Positions 40,012 to 47,514 of a stretch of DNA of 64,000 nucleotides are shown in pieces. The stretch spans positions 109,594 to 173,593 of the forward strand of contig NZ_JAUYNX010000022.1 of the NCBI RefSeq assembly GCF_030704825.1, in the 5' to 3' direction. Within the stretch, counting starts at the first letter, position 1. Every line of letters starts with the position of its first letter. Source of the stretch: Brevundimonas sp. (lineage in GTDB: Bacteria; Pseudomonadota; Alphaproteobacteria; Caulobacterales; Caulobacteraceae). The notes below the pieces were generated by a model that did not search any database, was not told the DNA's origin, and was given only the letters and a program-made list of their open reading frames with translations. A program made the translations under genes and the position numbers.

Positions 40012-40686
40012 TCATCCGGGGGCGCGGAGGTCCTCCAGGGTGTCGATGTCGAGGGATCGCGAACCGGGCATGACGAAGGCCACCGTCTCGCCGGACCGCA
40101 CGAAGACCCTGTTTTGACGCAGCCAGGCGGTCTCCACGGCGTAGACGGCGCCGTTCAGCTGATAGACGGCCGGACAATCCTGGCGGCGGCTCGAGCTCCC
40201 GGCTGGCCGTTCGACCACCGCCTCGAGCGTCCGGTCGTCCCCGACGCCGAACATCAGCCAGGGATGATGGGCGGTCTCGAACACCGAGACGGCGCCGGGG
40301 GCGTTCGCATCGACCAACGCCCGCACCGTCCCGTCGATGTCCGCGGCCAGCCGGAGCGGCGAGGTCGGCTGCAACAGCACCACGACGTCATAGCCCGGCA
40401 CGCGCTCGGCGGCGTCGAGGACGACATCCACGGAACTCGCGTCGTCGCTCGCCAGCTCCGGCGACCGGACGAACGGCGCCTCGCAGCCCAGGCTGGCGGC
40501 GAGGGCGATGATCTCCGCGTCGTCCGACGACAGGATCAGCCGGTCGAGGCATTCGCATTCCCGGGCCGCCTCGATCGTCCACTGCAGCAACGGCGCGCCG
40601 CGAAAGTCGGCCAGGTTCTTTCTCGGAACGCCCTTGGACCCGCCCCGGGCCGTGATGACGCCCAGCACCCGTTTGTCGTCGATCAT
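40012..40686 (-). CDS. legF: CMP-legionaminic acid synthetase
   Basis: A 224-residue cytidylyltransferase with VITARGGSKGVPRKN at the N-terminus, LLQPTSPLRLAADI near residue 110, SRRQDCPAVYQLNGAVYA (RQD loop) and a final SLDIDTLEDL acidic site. It uses CTP to activate the LegI product. GGGAGG lies five bases ahead of the ATG. It is separated from the leg operon by the M48 peptidase gene and has its own divergent promoter region, shared with the halogenase. Together with neuA it gives the window two CMP-nonulosonate synthetases. Confidence 0.92.
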   Translation of the reverse strand: MIDDKRVLGVITARGGSKGVPRKNLADFRGAPLLQWTIEAARECECLDRLILSSDDAEIIALAASLGCEAPFVRSPELASDDASSVDVVLDAAERVPGYDVVVLLQPTSPLRLAADIDGTVRALVDANAPGAVSVFETAHHPWLMFGVGDDRTLEAVVERPAGSSSRRQDCPAVYQLNGAVYAVETAWLRQNRVFVRSGETVAFVMPGSRSLDIDTLEDLRAPG

Positions 40687-40834
40687 GTCGCCTCCCCTGC
40701 GGGACCCCACGGATAGATCGATTTGCGGCGGGATTCTGCAAGCGATTTCCCCGCGTCGCGGCCCCGTCCCGGCTTGAGCCGCGTGGGGGCCGCCCTATGC
40801 TGTCGGCGGCCGTCGGAACGGTCGGGAGGCGCCG

Positions 40835-42346
40835 TTGACCAAACCCATCCGGACCATACTGATCGTCGGCGGCGGCACGGCCGGCTGGATGGCCGCCGCC
40901 GCCCTGCAGCGCACCCTTGGGCCTCACGCCAGGGTCTCGCTGGTCGAGTCCGAGGACATCGGCATCGTCGGCGTCGGCGAGGCCACCGTCCCGCCGATCC
41001 GCGACTTCAACACCATGATCGGCCTCGACGAGGCCGAGTTCATGCGGGAGACCAGGGCCACGCTGAAGGTCGCCATCGTCTTCCAGGACTGGGGCCATGT
41101 CGGCAACCGCTACGTCCACCCGTTCGGCACCTTCGGCCGCGGCCCGACCCTGGCCGATTTCCAGCAGACCTGGTTCGCGCTCAGGGCCCGCGGCCTGGCC
41201 GGCGATCTGGGCGACTATTCGATCTGCTGGCGCGCGGCCGAGGCCGGCAAGGTCGGCGCCCGCGATCCCGATCCCCGGTCGCCGAAGAACGGCCTGTTCA
41301 CCGCCTACCATTTCGACGCGACCCTCTACGCCAAATACCTGCGCAAGGTCTGCGAGGCGCGCGGCGTGGAGCGGATCGAGGGCAAGGTCGTCGAGGTGGT
41401 CCAGCGCCCGGACGACGGCTTCGTCGACGGCGTCACGCTCGAGGACGGCCGCACCCTGACCGCCGACCTGTTCATCGACTGCACCGGCTTCCGCGGCCTG
41501 TTGATCGAGGGGGCGCTGAAGGCCGGCTACGAGGACTGGTCGCACTGGCTGCCGGTCGACCGCGCCGTGGCCGTGCCCTGCGCCAGCGTGAAGCCCCTGA
41601 CCCCGTACACATTGTCCACGGCCCGCGAGGCCGGCTGGCAGTGGCGTATCGCCCTGCAGCACCGCACCGGCAACGGCCATGTCTATTGTTCGGACCATCT
41701 GTCCGACGACGCCGCCCGCGAAACCCTGCTGGCCAACCTCGACGGAGAGCCTCTCGCCGAGCCGCGCCTGCTGCGCTTCGTGACGGGGCGCCGCAGGAAA
41801 TACTGGGACCGGAACGTCGTCAGCCTGGGCCTGTCCAGCGGCTTCATCGAACCACTGGAATCGACCAGCATCCACCTGGTCCAGGCCGGCATCTACCGCC
41901 TGCTGCAGCATTTCCCGGACATGGATTTCAGCCCGGTCAACATCGACGGCTACAATCGGCGGCTGGGGCGCGAGGTCGAGCTGATCCGCGACTTCGTCAT
42001 CCTGCACTATCACGCGACCCGGCGGGACGACACGCCGTTCTGGCGTCAGGTCGCGGCCATGCCCATTCCCGACAGCCTGGCCGAACGGGTCGAGGCCTTC
42101 CGCGACCGGGCCCTGCTGTATCAGGTCGGGGCCGACGAATATTTCAGCCAGGGCTCGTGGCTGGCGGTCATGTACGGACAGGGGATCGTCCCGCGCGGTC
42201 CCAATCCGCTCTACGCCTACCAGAACGCGGACAAGGCCGCCGCCGGCCTCGGCCAGGTATCCGAGGTTCTCGCGCGCACCGTCGAATCGCTGCCCGAACA
42301 CGAGGCCTTCCTGAGGGCCAACAACATGTGGTCCGGCGAGAGCTAG
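40835..42346 (+). CDS. Flavin-dependent tryptophan halogenase family protein
   Basis: A 503-residue protein with FAD motif IVGGGTAGWMAAAAL and the GEATVPPI segment. The catalytic lysine is expected after it, in TRATLKVAIVFQDWG. The family WxWxIP motif appears as WQWRIA, a change at the last position. GFIEPLESTSIHL is strongly conserved in the family. A Brevundimonas relative (BrvH) has been described as an indole halogenase, and such genes recur beside TonB-dependent receptors in Caulobacterales. The substrate here is unknown. The TTG start at 40835 is supported by GGGAGG six bases upstream. A separate flavin reductase would be required and is not in the window. Confidence 0.9.
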   Translation: MTKPIRTILIVGGGTAGWMAAAALQRTLGPHARVSLVESEDIGIVGVGEATVPPIRDFNTMIGLDEAEFMRETRATLKVAIVFQDWGHVGNRYVHPFGTFGRGPTLADFQQTWFALRARGLAGDLGDYSICWRAAEAGKVGARDPDPRSPKNGLFTAYHFDATLYAKYLRKVCEARGVERIEGKVVEVVQRPDDGFVDGVTLEDGRTLTADLFIDCTGFRGLLIEGALKAGYEDWSHWLPVDRAVAVPCASVKPLTPYTLSTAREAGWQWRIALQHRTGNGHVYCSDHLSDDAARETLLANLDGEPLAEPRLLRFVTGRRRKYWDRNVVSLGLSSGFIEPLESTSIHLVQAGIYRLLQHFPDMDFSPVNIDGYNRRLGREVELIRDFVILHYHATRRDDTPFWRQVAAMPIPDSLAERVEAFRDRALLYQVGADEYFSQGSWLAVMYGQGIVPRGPNPLYAYQNADKAAAGLGQVSEVLARTVESLPEHEAFLRANNMWSGES

Positions 42347-42933
42347 TCGCCCGAAGCCGGCTCCGGAACGACGGGGTCGGTCCGCGACGGGAGCGGCGGC
42401 GTCGGCGGCGCGAGCATCTCGCGCCACGCCGCCGCCGGATTCAGGGCGGCCGTGGCCTCCAGAAAGGTCCCCGGCTTCATCGACGGCTCGGCGGCGGTCC
42501 GCAGTCCCGCGACGCGCGCCAGGTCGGCGATGAAGCTGATGCAGTTGCGCCGCCGCAGATCATAGACCGAGCCTTCCGGGCTGGCCCACCAGTCCGCCCG
42601 CGCCCGCACCGCGCGATAGGCCGCGTCGCTGACCGCCAGCCTCAGATAGGGTCGGCCCTCGCCGACGTAGCGGGCGTCGGGATAGGCCACCACTCCCGCG
42701 CCCCGGGCGAACAGCAGCTGCGGTCCGGGGCTTCTCGCGGTGAAACCGGCGGCCCAGTCGACCGGGTCGCCGGTGTCGTCCAGCGATCCCGTCGCCTGCA
42801 CATAGGCGTGTGGGAACAGCAGATAGCCGTCCCGCACCCGCGCCCCGGGATGGGCGTAAAAGGTCAGGACGACCTCGGCCAGCGCCGGCCCGGCGATCAG
42901 GGCGAGATGGACGCCCAGCACCCATGTGCGCAT
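42343..42933 (-). CDS. Secreted protein of unknown function, possibly permuted papain-like fold
   Basis: A 196-residue protein with a signal peptide (MRTWVLGVHLALIAGPALA). VLTFYAHPGARVRDGYLLFPHAYV near the mature start contains a histidine in a strand-like setting, and RRRNCISFIADLARVAG near residue 130 puts a cysteine after an Asn, the arrangement of circularly permuted NlpC/P60-type cysteine hydrolases. That suggests a periplasmic hydrolase, but the match is only to the general pattern. It is convergent with the halogenase, overlapping it by four bases. Confidence 0.72.
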   Translation of the reverse strand: MRTWVLGVHLALIAGPALAEVVLTFYAHPGARVRDGYLLFPHAYVQATGSLDDTGDPVDWAAGFTARSPGPQLLFARGAGVVAYPDARYVGEGRPYLRLAVSDAAYRAVRARADWWASPEGSVYDLRRRNCISFIADLARVAGLRTAAEPSMKPGTFLEATAALNPAAAWREMLAPPTPPLPSRTDPVVPEPASGD

Positions 42934-42989
42934 GCTGTCAGGCTCCGGCTGGTCCGCCCCGATGATGACGAACCCCCGGAAACGCGCAA

Positions 42990-43016
42990 GGGCCGCCGGG
43001 GATGCCCCGACGGCCC
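42990..43016 (-). terminator. Hairpin downstream of the sugar MFS transporter
   Basis: GGGCCG and CGGCCC arms with an inner CGGGG/CCCCG pairing form a stem about 20 bases past the stop of the leftward transporter gene. There is no strong T-run. Confidence 0.5.
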
Positions 43017-43036
43017 TCGTATCCCTCCCTCGGGGA

Positions 43037-44326
43037 TCAGTGGGAGCCGGGGGCGGCGACCACGTCCGCGTCCTTCACCCGCGTCCGGGCCGCCGCCAGG
43101 GCGAAGATGGTCAGCAGCAGATAGCCGACCAGGGGGACGTAGAAGACAGGGTTGAAGGTCGCCGACGCATCGGCGATCTGGCCCGCCACATACGGCAGGA
43201 CCGCGCCGCCGACGATGGCGGTGCACAGCAGGCCCGAGGTGGCCGAGGCCGGCGCGCCCGACCGCTCCAGGGTCAGGGTGAAGATGGTCGGGAACATGAT
43301 GGAGTTGAAGAAGCCCACCGCTATCGCGGCATAGGCCGCTGTCTCGCCGGAGGTCTGGGTCACCACCAGACATAGGATGGCGGCCGCGGCGGTGTTCACC
43401 GTCAGCAGCACGCCGGCCCGAACCTTGGTCAGCAGCAGGGCGCCGATGAAGCGGCCGACCATGGCTCCGCCCCAGTAGAGACTCACCATCCGGCCGGCGT
43501 CGCCTTCGGGAATGTTCAGGATGGTGGGGCTGCTGAGGAAGTTGGTCAGGATGCCGCCGATGGCCACTTCCGAACCAACATAGATGAAGATGGCCAGCGC
43601 TCCGAACAGGGCCCAGGGCGAGCTGAAGGCCTTGAAGGGCGACGACACCCCGCCCGCCTCCTCGGCTCCGGCGGCGGCGGCGTTGATCTTCTTCCGGGCG
43701 GTAAAGATGAAGAAGGCCACCACGGCGAAGAAGGCGCCGAGCGCGAGGAAGGCGAAATCGATGCTGCGCAGCGACTCGTCGCGCGTGGCCGCGGTGACCA
43801 CCGCCCCGGCGGCGAACACCCCGCCGGTCAGCAGGACGGTCGAGCCGAGGTACGGGCCGACCGTGGTGCCGAGCGAGTTGAAGAATTGGGAGAAGTTCAG
43901 TCGGGCGTGGGAGCTCTTTTTCGATCCCAGGGCGGCGACCAGCGGGTTGGCGGCCACCTGCAGCAGGGTCACGCCCGAGGCGATGACGAACAGGGCGATC
44001 AGCACGCCCGGGTACCAGTCCATGATGGTGGCTACCGGCACGATCAGGCACCCCAGAACCATCACCGCCAAGGCGGAAATGATCGAGCGGCTGTAGCCCA
44101 GCCTGGCCAGCACGGCGGCGGCGGGCACCGACACGACCGCATAGGCTATGAACCAGGCGGAGGCGGTCAGCATGGCTTCGGCGGTGCTCAGGTCGAAGAC
44201 CTTGCGGACCGCCGCGATCAGCGGGTCGATCAGCGAGGTGGCGAAGCCCCAGGCGAAGAACAGGGTGGTCACATAGGCGAAGGCGAGGCTGGTGCCCTTG
44301 CGCGGTGCGGATTGAATGTCGGTCAT
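43037..44326 (-). CDS. Sugar MFS transporter, FHS family (FucP/GluP-like)
   Basis: A 429-residue protein with twelve hydrophobic segments. FAYVTTLFFAWGFATSLIDPL at the start matches fucose/glucose-galactose permeases, and the mid-protein sequence ARLNFSQFFNSLGTTVGP is a family hallmark. It imports a monosaccharide with protons across the inner membrane. Next to a starch locus, glucose is the likely cargo. GGGGAGAG precedes the ATG. It follows the TonB receptor in the same direction but behind a terminator-like hairpin, so it may have its own promoter in 44327-44452. Confidence 0.92.
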   Translation of the reverse strand: MTDIQSAPRKGTSLAFAYVTTLFFAWGFATSLIDPLIAAVRKVFDLSTAEAMLTASAWFIAYAVVSVPAAAVLARLGYSRSIISALAVMVLGCLIVPVATIMDWYPGVLIALFVIASGVTLLQVAANPLVAALGSKKSSHARLNFSQFFNSLGTTVGPYLGSTVLLTGGVFAAGAVVTAATRDESLRSIDFAFLALGAFFAVVAFFIFTARKKINAAAAGAEEAGGVSSPFKAFSSPWALFGALAIFIYVGSEVAIGGILTNFLSSPTILNIPEGDAGRMVSLYWGGAMVGRFIGALLLTKVRAGVLLTVNTAAAAILCLVVTQTSGETAAYAAIAVGFFNSIMFPTIFTLTLERSGAPASATSGLLCTAIVGGAVLPYVAGQIADASATFNPVFYVPLVGYLLLTIFALAAARTRVKDADVVAAPGSH

Positions 44327-44452
44327 GTCTCTCCCCGGCGGCCGCTGTCGGGCGCGGCCCTTGCCGTCCTTGGTTCCATCCGTGGGCGGTCGCGTCCAGC
44401 GCTTTAAGGGATTTCGTAACCAAAAGTGGCCGGACGCCCGCGCCCTGAAAGC

Positions 44453-44488
44453 GAAAGGGCCGCCCCGGTTTCCCGGAGCGGCCCTTTC
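44453..44488 (-). terminator. Rho-independent-like terminator after the TonB-dependent receptor
   Basis: GAAAGGGCCGC pairs with GCGGCCCTTTC around a CCGG-TTTC-CCGG core, giving a long stem 17 bases past the receptor stop. On the minus strand, T-containing sequence follows the stem. This is the strongest hairpin terminator in the window. Confidence 0.75.
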
Positions 44489-44505
44489 CCGACCGGCCGG
44501 GCCGG

Positions 44506-47223
44506 TCAGTAGCGGTAGTTGGCGCCGAACAGGAAGGTGCGGCCGTAGCTCTGGTGGTTGATGACCTGACGCTGGTCGCCGTTCTGGAAGGTGTAGAACG
44601 GTTCGTCCGTCACGTTGTTGACCTGGGCCAGGAGCGACAGTCCGGCCAGGGGGCCCGAGTCGAACTCATAGCCGACCTGGGCGTCGACCACGGTCTCCTC
44701 GCCGACCTGGCGCAGGGTGCGCCCGTTGGCGAAGCCCGACATCTCGCCGAGGAAGTCCGAACGGTAACGGGCGCTCACCCGGCTCTGGAAGCCGTACCGC
44801 TCGTAGTAGAGCGTCAGGTTGCCGACCGTCTCGGACAGGCCCGGGATGGCCGTCTTCACATTGGTGCCCGGCTGTTCGATCTGGCTGCCGTTCTGCGAGA
44901 TGCTGACGAAGGCGCCGAAGCCCTCGAGGGCCGGATGGATGATGTCGAAGGGGGCCGAGGCGGCGAATTCCACGCCCCACATGCCGCCGCCCTCGCCGTT
45001 CTGCGGCGAACTGTACAGGCCCTCGTTGATCACCGGGACCACGCCGCCGGTCGGGAAGCCGGTGAAGTCGGCGGGGCGCTGCTGGTCGTAAACGAAGCTC
45101 TCGAGGTCGCGGTAGAAGGCGGCCACGGAGACATAGGCCGAGCGTCCGAAATAGCGCTCCAGCGAAATGTCGGCGACGTTGGCGATCCACGGCTTCAGCT
45201 CGGGATTGCCCCCGCCCCCGCTCCACGGCGAGTTGTTCAGCGTCGCGCCGGGCACGTTCAGGGTCGGATTGAAGCCGTAGCCGCGGCTGGCGCGCATCTG
45301 GTCCATCCGCGGCCGCGCCATGGTGCGGGCCAGGGCGGTGCGAAGGATCAGGTCGTCCTTCAGCTCGAAGATCAGGTTCATGCTGGGCAGGATCTCGAGG
45401 TAGGAGTCGCCGCCCTCGATCGCGGTGAACATGGTGCCTGCGCCCGAGCCCGTGGCGGCGAAGCCGTTCGAGTGCTGATCCGTGAACACCATCTGGATGC
45501 CCAGGTTTCCGGTGACCGGAATGGACTCGAAGTTGGCGTCGACGTTCAGCTTGCCGTAGGCGATGACGATGTCTTCCTCGACCGTCCAGTTCTTGGACTT
45601 CACGTCGCCGTTGGGGTTGCGAACGAGGTTGTAGAAGCCGTCGTTGACCAGGCCGAGCGCGTCATAGCTCAGAATGCCCGGAATGCCGCCGTAGGCGAGC
45701 GAGGTGGACTCCAGCAGGTAGTCGGCGGGCACGGCCACGGTCGCGCCGCCCGGGATGCCGAGGAACCACTCGTTGGCGACCAGCGACTTCTCGCGGGTGC
45801 TGAAATACAGGCCGGTCTCGATGCCGTTGAACGCCCCCAGGTCGATCTCGCCGTTGAGGGTCAGGCGAACCGCCTTCAGCTCGTCCTCGATGGTCGGCAT
45901 GTTCAGATAGCCGTCCTGACCGCCCGGAATGACGTCCCCGCCCCACCCCTGCGGGCTGGTCAGACGCATCAGGCCGGGATCCGAATAGTCCAGGTCGGTC
46001 GTGAACTGGGGCACGCCGTCGCCAGAAATGACGAAGTCCAGCGTGTCGGTGACGCCCGCGCCGTTGCGGCCGGTGCCCCAGTAGGTCTCGAGAATGGTGT
46101 CGGTGCGGTCGACCTTGGAATAGCTCAGGTCGGCGTCCAGCGACCAGCGGTCGCTCAGCACCACCTCGGTGTTCCAGCCCACCGAGGTCAGCTTGCTCTC
46201 GCGAGCGGTCACGTCGCCGCGGCCGACGGCCCGGACGTTGGAGAAGGTGCCGGCCACGACCAGGTCGTCCTCGACCTGCTGGTTCGACAACGAGGCGCTG
46301 CTCCACTGGAGCGGGAACTCGACGCCCCGCAGGATCTGGGTGTTGTCGAACTCGGAATAGAAGGCGTCCAGGGTCGAATGAATCCGGTCGTTCGGCCGCC
46401 ATTCCAGGGTGCCGAAGAAGCCGTCCCGCTCGAGCTCGGACGACATGACGAAGACCTTGGCGCCGCCGATGACCAGGTCGCCGTTGCCGTCGGTCGGATA
46501 GCCCCAGGCCTCGAACCGCTCGGACTGGTAGGGCGACGACATATGCGCATAGCCCAGGGCGATGCCGATCGTGTCGTCCGCGAACTGGTCGATGTAGGAG
46601 ATGCTGTAGCGCTGGCCGCTGTCGGTCGTACCCGCGTTCAGGGCGCCGATGTCGTTCAGTTCATAGCGGGCGTTCAGGGCGATCGCCCTGCGGCCGTAGG
46701 CCAGCGGACGGATCGTGCGCAGGTCCACCGTGCCGGCGAGACCCTGGCCGACCAGCGAGCCGTCGGGCGTCTTGTAGACCAGCACGCTGGCCAGGGCCTC
46801 GGACGGATACTGGTCGAACTCGACGCCGCGGTTGTCGCCGGTGGTGACCTGTTCGCGGCCGTTCAGCAGGGCGGTGGTGAAATCGGGGCCGAGACCGCGG
46901 ATGCTGATCACCTGGGCCCGGCCGTCCTGGCGCTGGGCCGCCAGGCCCGGCAGGCGGGCCAGCGATTCCGCGATCGACATGTCCGGCAGCTTGCCGATGT
47001 CCTCGGCGGTCACGACCTCGACGATCGAGGTGTTGTTGCGCTTGGTGGCGATCGAGCTCTCGATCGAACCCCGAATGCCGGTGACGATCACCTCGTCGAT
47101 TTCGGTCGCTTCCTCCTGCGGAACATCCTGCGCCGAGGCGGCTCCGGCGAAGGCCAGAAGACCGACGACGCCGACGGCGGCTCCGGCAAGCAGGCGCGCA
47201 CGCCGGGTGACTTGGCTTCTCAT
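44506..47223 (-). CDS. TonB-dependent receptor, probable maltodextrin transporter
   Basis: A 905-residue outer-membrane protein with a signal peptide (RARLLAGAAVGVVGLLAFAGAASA), a TonB-box region DEVIVTGIR, a plug domain (VEVVTAEDIGKLPD, LARLPGLAAQR, VISIRGLGPDFT) and a 22-strand-size barrel ending FGANYRY. The IRGLGPDF...LLNGRE plug is typical of the carbohydrate receptor clade that includes Caulobacter MalA. Gene context (amylases, LacI, GH97, GH15) supports maltodextrin uptake. Three ATG codons lie in a row; 47223 is best spaced from GGGAG. It is divergent from the amylase gene. Confidence 0.9.
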   Translation of the reverse strand: MRSQVTRRARLLAGAAVGVVGLLAFAGAASAQDVPQEEATEIDEVIVTGIRGSIESSIATKRNNTSIVEVVTAEDIGKLPDMSIAESLARLPGLAAQRQDGRAQVISIRGLGPDFTTALLNGREQVTTGDNRGVEFDQYPSEALASVLVYKTPDGSLVGQGLAGTVDLRTIRPLAYGRRAIALNARYELNDIGALNAGTTDSGQRYSISYIDQFADDTIGIALGYAHMSSPYQSERFEAWGYPTDGNGDLVIGGAKVFVMSSELERDGFFGTLEWRPNDRIHSTLDAFYSEFDNTQILRGVEFPLQWSSASLSNQQVEDDLVVAGTFSNVRAVGRGDVTARESKLTSVGWNTEVVLSDRWSLDADLSYSKVDRTDTILETYWGTGRNGAGVTDTLDFVISGDGVPQFTTDLDYSDPGLMRLTSPQGWGGDVIPGGQDGYLNMPTIEDELKAVRLTLNGEIDLGAFNGIETGLYFSTREKSLVANEWFLGIPGGATVAVPADYLLESTSLAYGGIPGILSYDALGLVNDGFYNLVRNPNGDVKSKNWTVEEDIVIAYGKLNVDANFESIPVTGNLGIQMVFTDQHSNGFAATGSGAGTMFTAIEGGDSYLEILPSMNLIFELKDDLILRTALARTMARPRMDQMRASRGYGFNPTLNVPGATLNNSPWSGGGGNPELKPWIANVADISLERYFGRSAYVSVAAFYRDLESFVYDQQRPADFTGFPTGGVVPVINEGLYSSPQNGEGGGMWGVEFAASAPFDIIHPALEGFGAFVSISQNGSQIEQPGTNVKTAIPGLSETVGNLTLYYERYGFQSRVSARYRSDFLGEMSGFANGRTLRQVGEETVVDAQVGYEFDSGPLAGLSLLAQVNNVTDEPFYTFQNGDQRQVINHQSYGRTFLFGANYRY

Positions 47224-47366
47224 CATCATTCTCCCTGGGGCCGTCGCATTTTCTGACGAAGCGTCCGGTGTCGTCGCAAAGTTATGCAAACTTGTGAGAA
47301 CCTTGCAAGCCCGTAATGTTCGGCGGAGAGCGGGCGTGGCCGAAATGTGACGACCGCCGTCAGTCA

Positions 47367-47381
47367 TTTTGCAGTGCACAA
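47367..47381. promoter_or_regulatory. Candidate LacI-type operator (pseudo-palindrome)
   Basis: TTTTGCAGTGCACAA has arms TTTTGCA and TGCACAA around a central G, six of seven positions symmetric. It lies midway between the receptor and amylase starts. It is proposed only from symmetry and context. Confidence 0.4.
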
Positions 47382-47450
47382 GGCCATTCTGCCTTGCACC
47401 GCCGCATTTTCGACGTCGGGTCCAGATGCATTGACATGGGCCGGCTCCCC

Positions 47451-47467
47451 TGCAAAATCTTGCAAAC
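47451..47467. promoter_or_regulatory. Candidate operator, paired TGCAAA units near the amylase start
   Basis: TGCAAAATCTTGCAAAC has two TGCAAA units one turn apart, about 50 bases ahead of the amylase ATG. This is a position where a bound repressor would block transcription or where an activator might act. Confidence 0.35.
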
Positions 47468-47514
47468 CGATCCGCTGGGCCACGTCGTCCACGGACATCC
47501 GAGGAACGCCGACC

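Larger units (their letters stand above)
47230..47514. promoter_or_regulatory. Divergent control region of TonB receptor and amylase with TTGCA-type motifs
   Basis: About 285 bases rich in TGCAA elements: TGCAAA at 47285, TTGCAA at 47303, the pseudo-palindrome at 47367-47381, and paired TGCAAA units at 47451-47467. The locus encodes a LacI-family protein, and such regulators bind palindromes of this size, so these are candidate operators. Comparable sequence (GCAAA/TTTGC) recurs at 52028-52038 near the regulator gene. Confidence 0.5.

Noticed and set aside
44554..47256. 900-codon plus-strand open frame opposite the TonB receptor
   Set aside because: Shadow of the receptor, which has plug, barrel and signal peptide on the other strand.
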